This document shows positions 3,868-5,066 of a stretch of 5,066 nt of DNA, piece by piece. The DNA lies in the NCBI GenBank assembly GCA_005884705.1, contig VBAF01000357.1, positions 1 to 5,066 on the forward strand, given 5' to 3'. Every line of letters begins with the position of its first letter. The stretch's first letter is position 1. Source of the DNA: Alphaproteobacteria bacterium (lineage in GTDB: Bacteria; Pseudomonadota; Alphaproteobacteria; Reyranellales; Reyranellaceae). The notes beneath the pieces were generated by a model, which was not told where the DNA came from, ran no database searches, and was given only the letters and a program-made list of their open reading frames with translations. Made by a program: the position numbers and the translations under genes.

Positions 3868-5066
3868 CTTCCGACAATGTCCAAGCCCTGCCGCTCGGCA
3901 CCATGCTCGGCGACTACCGGCTCGACGCGGTGATCGGCCATGGCGGCTTCGGCATCACCTATCGCGCCTTCGACAGCCAGCTCGCCAAGGTCGTGGCGAT
4001 CAAGGAATACCTGCCGGTCGAGTTCGCGGTGCGCCAGAGCGAGACGGTGGTGGCGCGCGGCGCGCGCTTTGCCGAGGACTTCGCCTGGGGCCGCGAGCGC
4101 TTCCTCGACGAGGCGCGGGCGCTCGCCCGCTTCCGTCATCCGCACATCGTGCCGGTGCTGCGCTTCCTGGTGGCCAACGGCACCGCCTACACCGTCATGG
4201 AGTTCGAGGACGGCCGCAGCCTCGGCGAACTGCTGCGCGAGTCCGGCCGGCCGTTGCCGCCGGACGAGGTGCGCCGGCTCGCCGAAGGGCTCCTGCTCGG
4301 CCTGGGGGCAGTGCATGCGCAGGGCTTCCTGCATCGCGACATCAAGCCGTCCAACATCATCATCCGCCGCGACGGCGTGCCGATCCTGATCGACTTCGGC
4401 GCGGCGCGGCAGGCGATGGGCCATCGCACGCGCACTCTCACCTCGGTGCTGACGCCGCAATATGCGCCGATCGAGCAGTATGCGGCCGACGGCAAGCAGG
4501 GCCCATGGAGCGACATCTACTCCGCCGGCGCGGTACTGCATCACGCCATCACCGGCTCAGCCCCGCCGGAAGCGGTGAGCCGCGTCGGCAAGGATTCGTA
4601 TCGGCCATTGGCCGAGAGCCGGCTTGGCGGCTTCGACAAGACGTTCCTGGCGGCGGTCGATGGCGCGCTCGCCTTCGCGTCCGAGCAGCGGCCGCAGTCG
4701 GTCGCCGAATGGAGCAAGCTGTTCGGCGTCTCTTTGCCGCGCGCCCACGACGCGCCGACCCAGCGCATGGATGTCGCGCCGGGCGCGACGGCTGCGGCGC
4801 CGCGGCTGAGCGGGGTGAACCGCGAGATGCCCGAGCTCCTGTCGCGCCCGCACCGGCGAAGTGCCGCGCCGTGGATCATGGTCGCGCTGGTGTTGGTGAT
4901 CGGTGCCGTGCTGTGGCGCTACCAGGCCGTGTGGCGAGATCTCCTCTCGCCGGCGCCGCCGACCATCCAGGCCTCCGCACCTTCAGTGCCCGCGCCGACC
5001 GCCCAAGGTTCGGCGGCGACGCCGGCGCCCACGGCTTTGCCGCCGCCATCGGCGGCACCGGCTCCG
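3864..5066 (+). CDS. Hanks-type serine/threonine protein kinase, membrane-anchored (3' end outside window)
   Basis: The frame from ATG 3864 is open to the window end (401 codons, no stop). It has a complete eukaryotic-like protein kinase domain at about 18-290, which transfers ATP phosphate to Ser/Thr of targets in the cytoplasm. Motifs: glycine loop G-H-G-G-F-G (25-30), ATP lysine in V-A-I-K (Lys47), helix C Glu83, catalytic H-R-D-I-K-P-S-N (157-164, Asp159), D-F-G (177-179), activation segment L-T-P-Q-Y-A-P-I-E-Q-Y (195-205) with API-E for the usual APE, D-I-Y-S-A-G (217-222) and Arg276. All catalytic residues are present, so it should be active. A single membrane helix at about 337-351 follows a linker. 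The remaining 50 residues are Ala/Pro-rich and probably periplasmic, leading to a C-terminal domain not seen here. ATG 3864 is chosen as the family-like start; AAGGGGCGGG (3840-3849) is a distant SD, and a five-codon ORF overlaps the start. Target and signal unknown. Confidence 0.95.
   Translation, partial: MTSDNVQALPLGTMLGDYRLDAVIGHGGFGITYRAFDSQLAKVVAIKEYLPVEFAVRQSETVVARGARFAEDFAWGRERFLDEARALARFRHPHIVPVLRFLVANGTAYTVMEFEDGRSLGELLRESGRPLPPDEVRRLAEGLLLGLGAVHAQGFLHRDIKPSNIIIRRDGVPILIDFGAARQAMGHRTRTLTSVLTPQYAPIEQYAADGKQGPWSDIYSAGAVLHHAITGSAPPEAVSRVGKDSYRPLAESRLGGFDKTFLAAVDGALAFASEQRPQSVAEWSKLFGVSLPRAHDAPTQRMDVAPGATAAAPRLSGVNREMPELLSRPHRRSAAPWIMVALVLVIGAVLWRYQAVWRDLLSPAPPTIQASAPSVPAPTAQGSAATPAPTALPPPSAAPAP

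Noticed and set aside
3940..4389. 149-codon plus-strand frame inside the kinase gene
   Set aside because: It is an out-of-frame shadow (Ser/Arg/Ala-rich) of the kinase frame starting at 3864.
3591..4544. 317-codon minus-strand frame opposite the kinase
   Set aside because: The opposite strand encodes a complete kinase domain with every catalytic motif; the antisense product is His/Arg/Ala-rich and featureless.

Overview
The window is GC-rich DNA with dense, mostly tightly packed genes. Codon third positions are strongly G/C, and the gene families fit a proteobacterium, most likely an alphaproteobacterium. That taxonomic guess is inference from composition and gene style, not from a marker gene. 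No mobile element, CRISPR array, tRNA or rRNA was seen.

Layout. (1) Positions 1-120 (+) hold the last 39 codons of a proline racemase-family gene. (2) Positions 121-533 form a convergent intergenic stretch with a terminator-like hairpin (170-191), two further hairpins and phased GTGGAC repeats. (3) Positions 534-3297 (-) carry a compact three-gene operon. In transcription order it encodes a short-chain dehydrogenase/reductase (SDR), a DUF1445/YcsI-type putative hydro-lyase (D-glutamate cyclase-like) and a CaiB/BaiF class III CoA-transferase. The SDR stop codon is built into the Shine-Dalgarno (SD) sequence of the DUF1445 gene, and the DUF1445 stop directly abuts an ATG for the CoA-transferase. 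That ATG is one base out of frame with the conserved CoA-transferase N-terminus, so the gene either has a frame error there or starts at an internal ATG. (4) Positions 3298-3620 are a divergent intergenic region with T-tracts, a palindrome cluster and a possible 25-codon leader ORF. (5) Positions 3621-3788 (+) encode a 55-residue single-pass membrane protein with a good ribosome binding site. (6) Positions 3864-5066 (+) encode a membrane-anchored Hanks-type Ser/Thr protein kinase that runs off the window.

How the genes may work together. The minus-strand operon looks like a small catabolic cassette: an NAD(P)-dependent oxidoreductase, a putative hydro-lyase/cyclase and a CoA-transferase that would activate a carboxylic acid. 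Its neighbour, a proline racemase-family enzyme, acts in its family on proline or hydroxyproline, and DUF1445 proteins are linked to D-glutamate and 5-oxoproline chemistry. A role in imino-acid or D-amino-acid breakdown is therefore a reasonable but unproven hypothesis. The small membrane protein and the kinase look like a separate signalling unit transcribed divergently.
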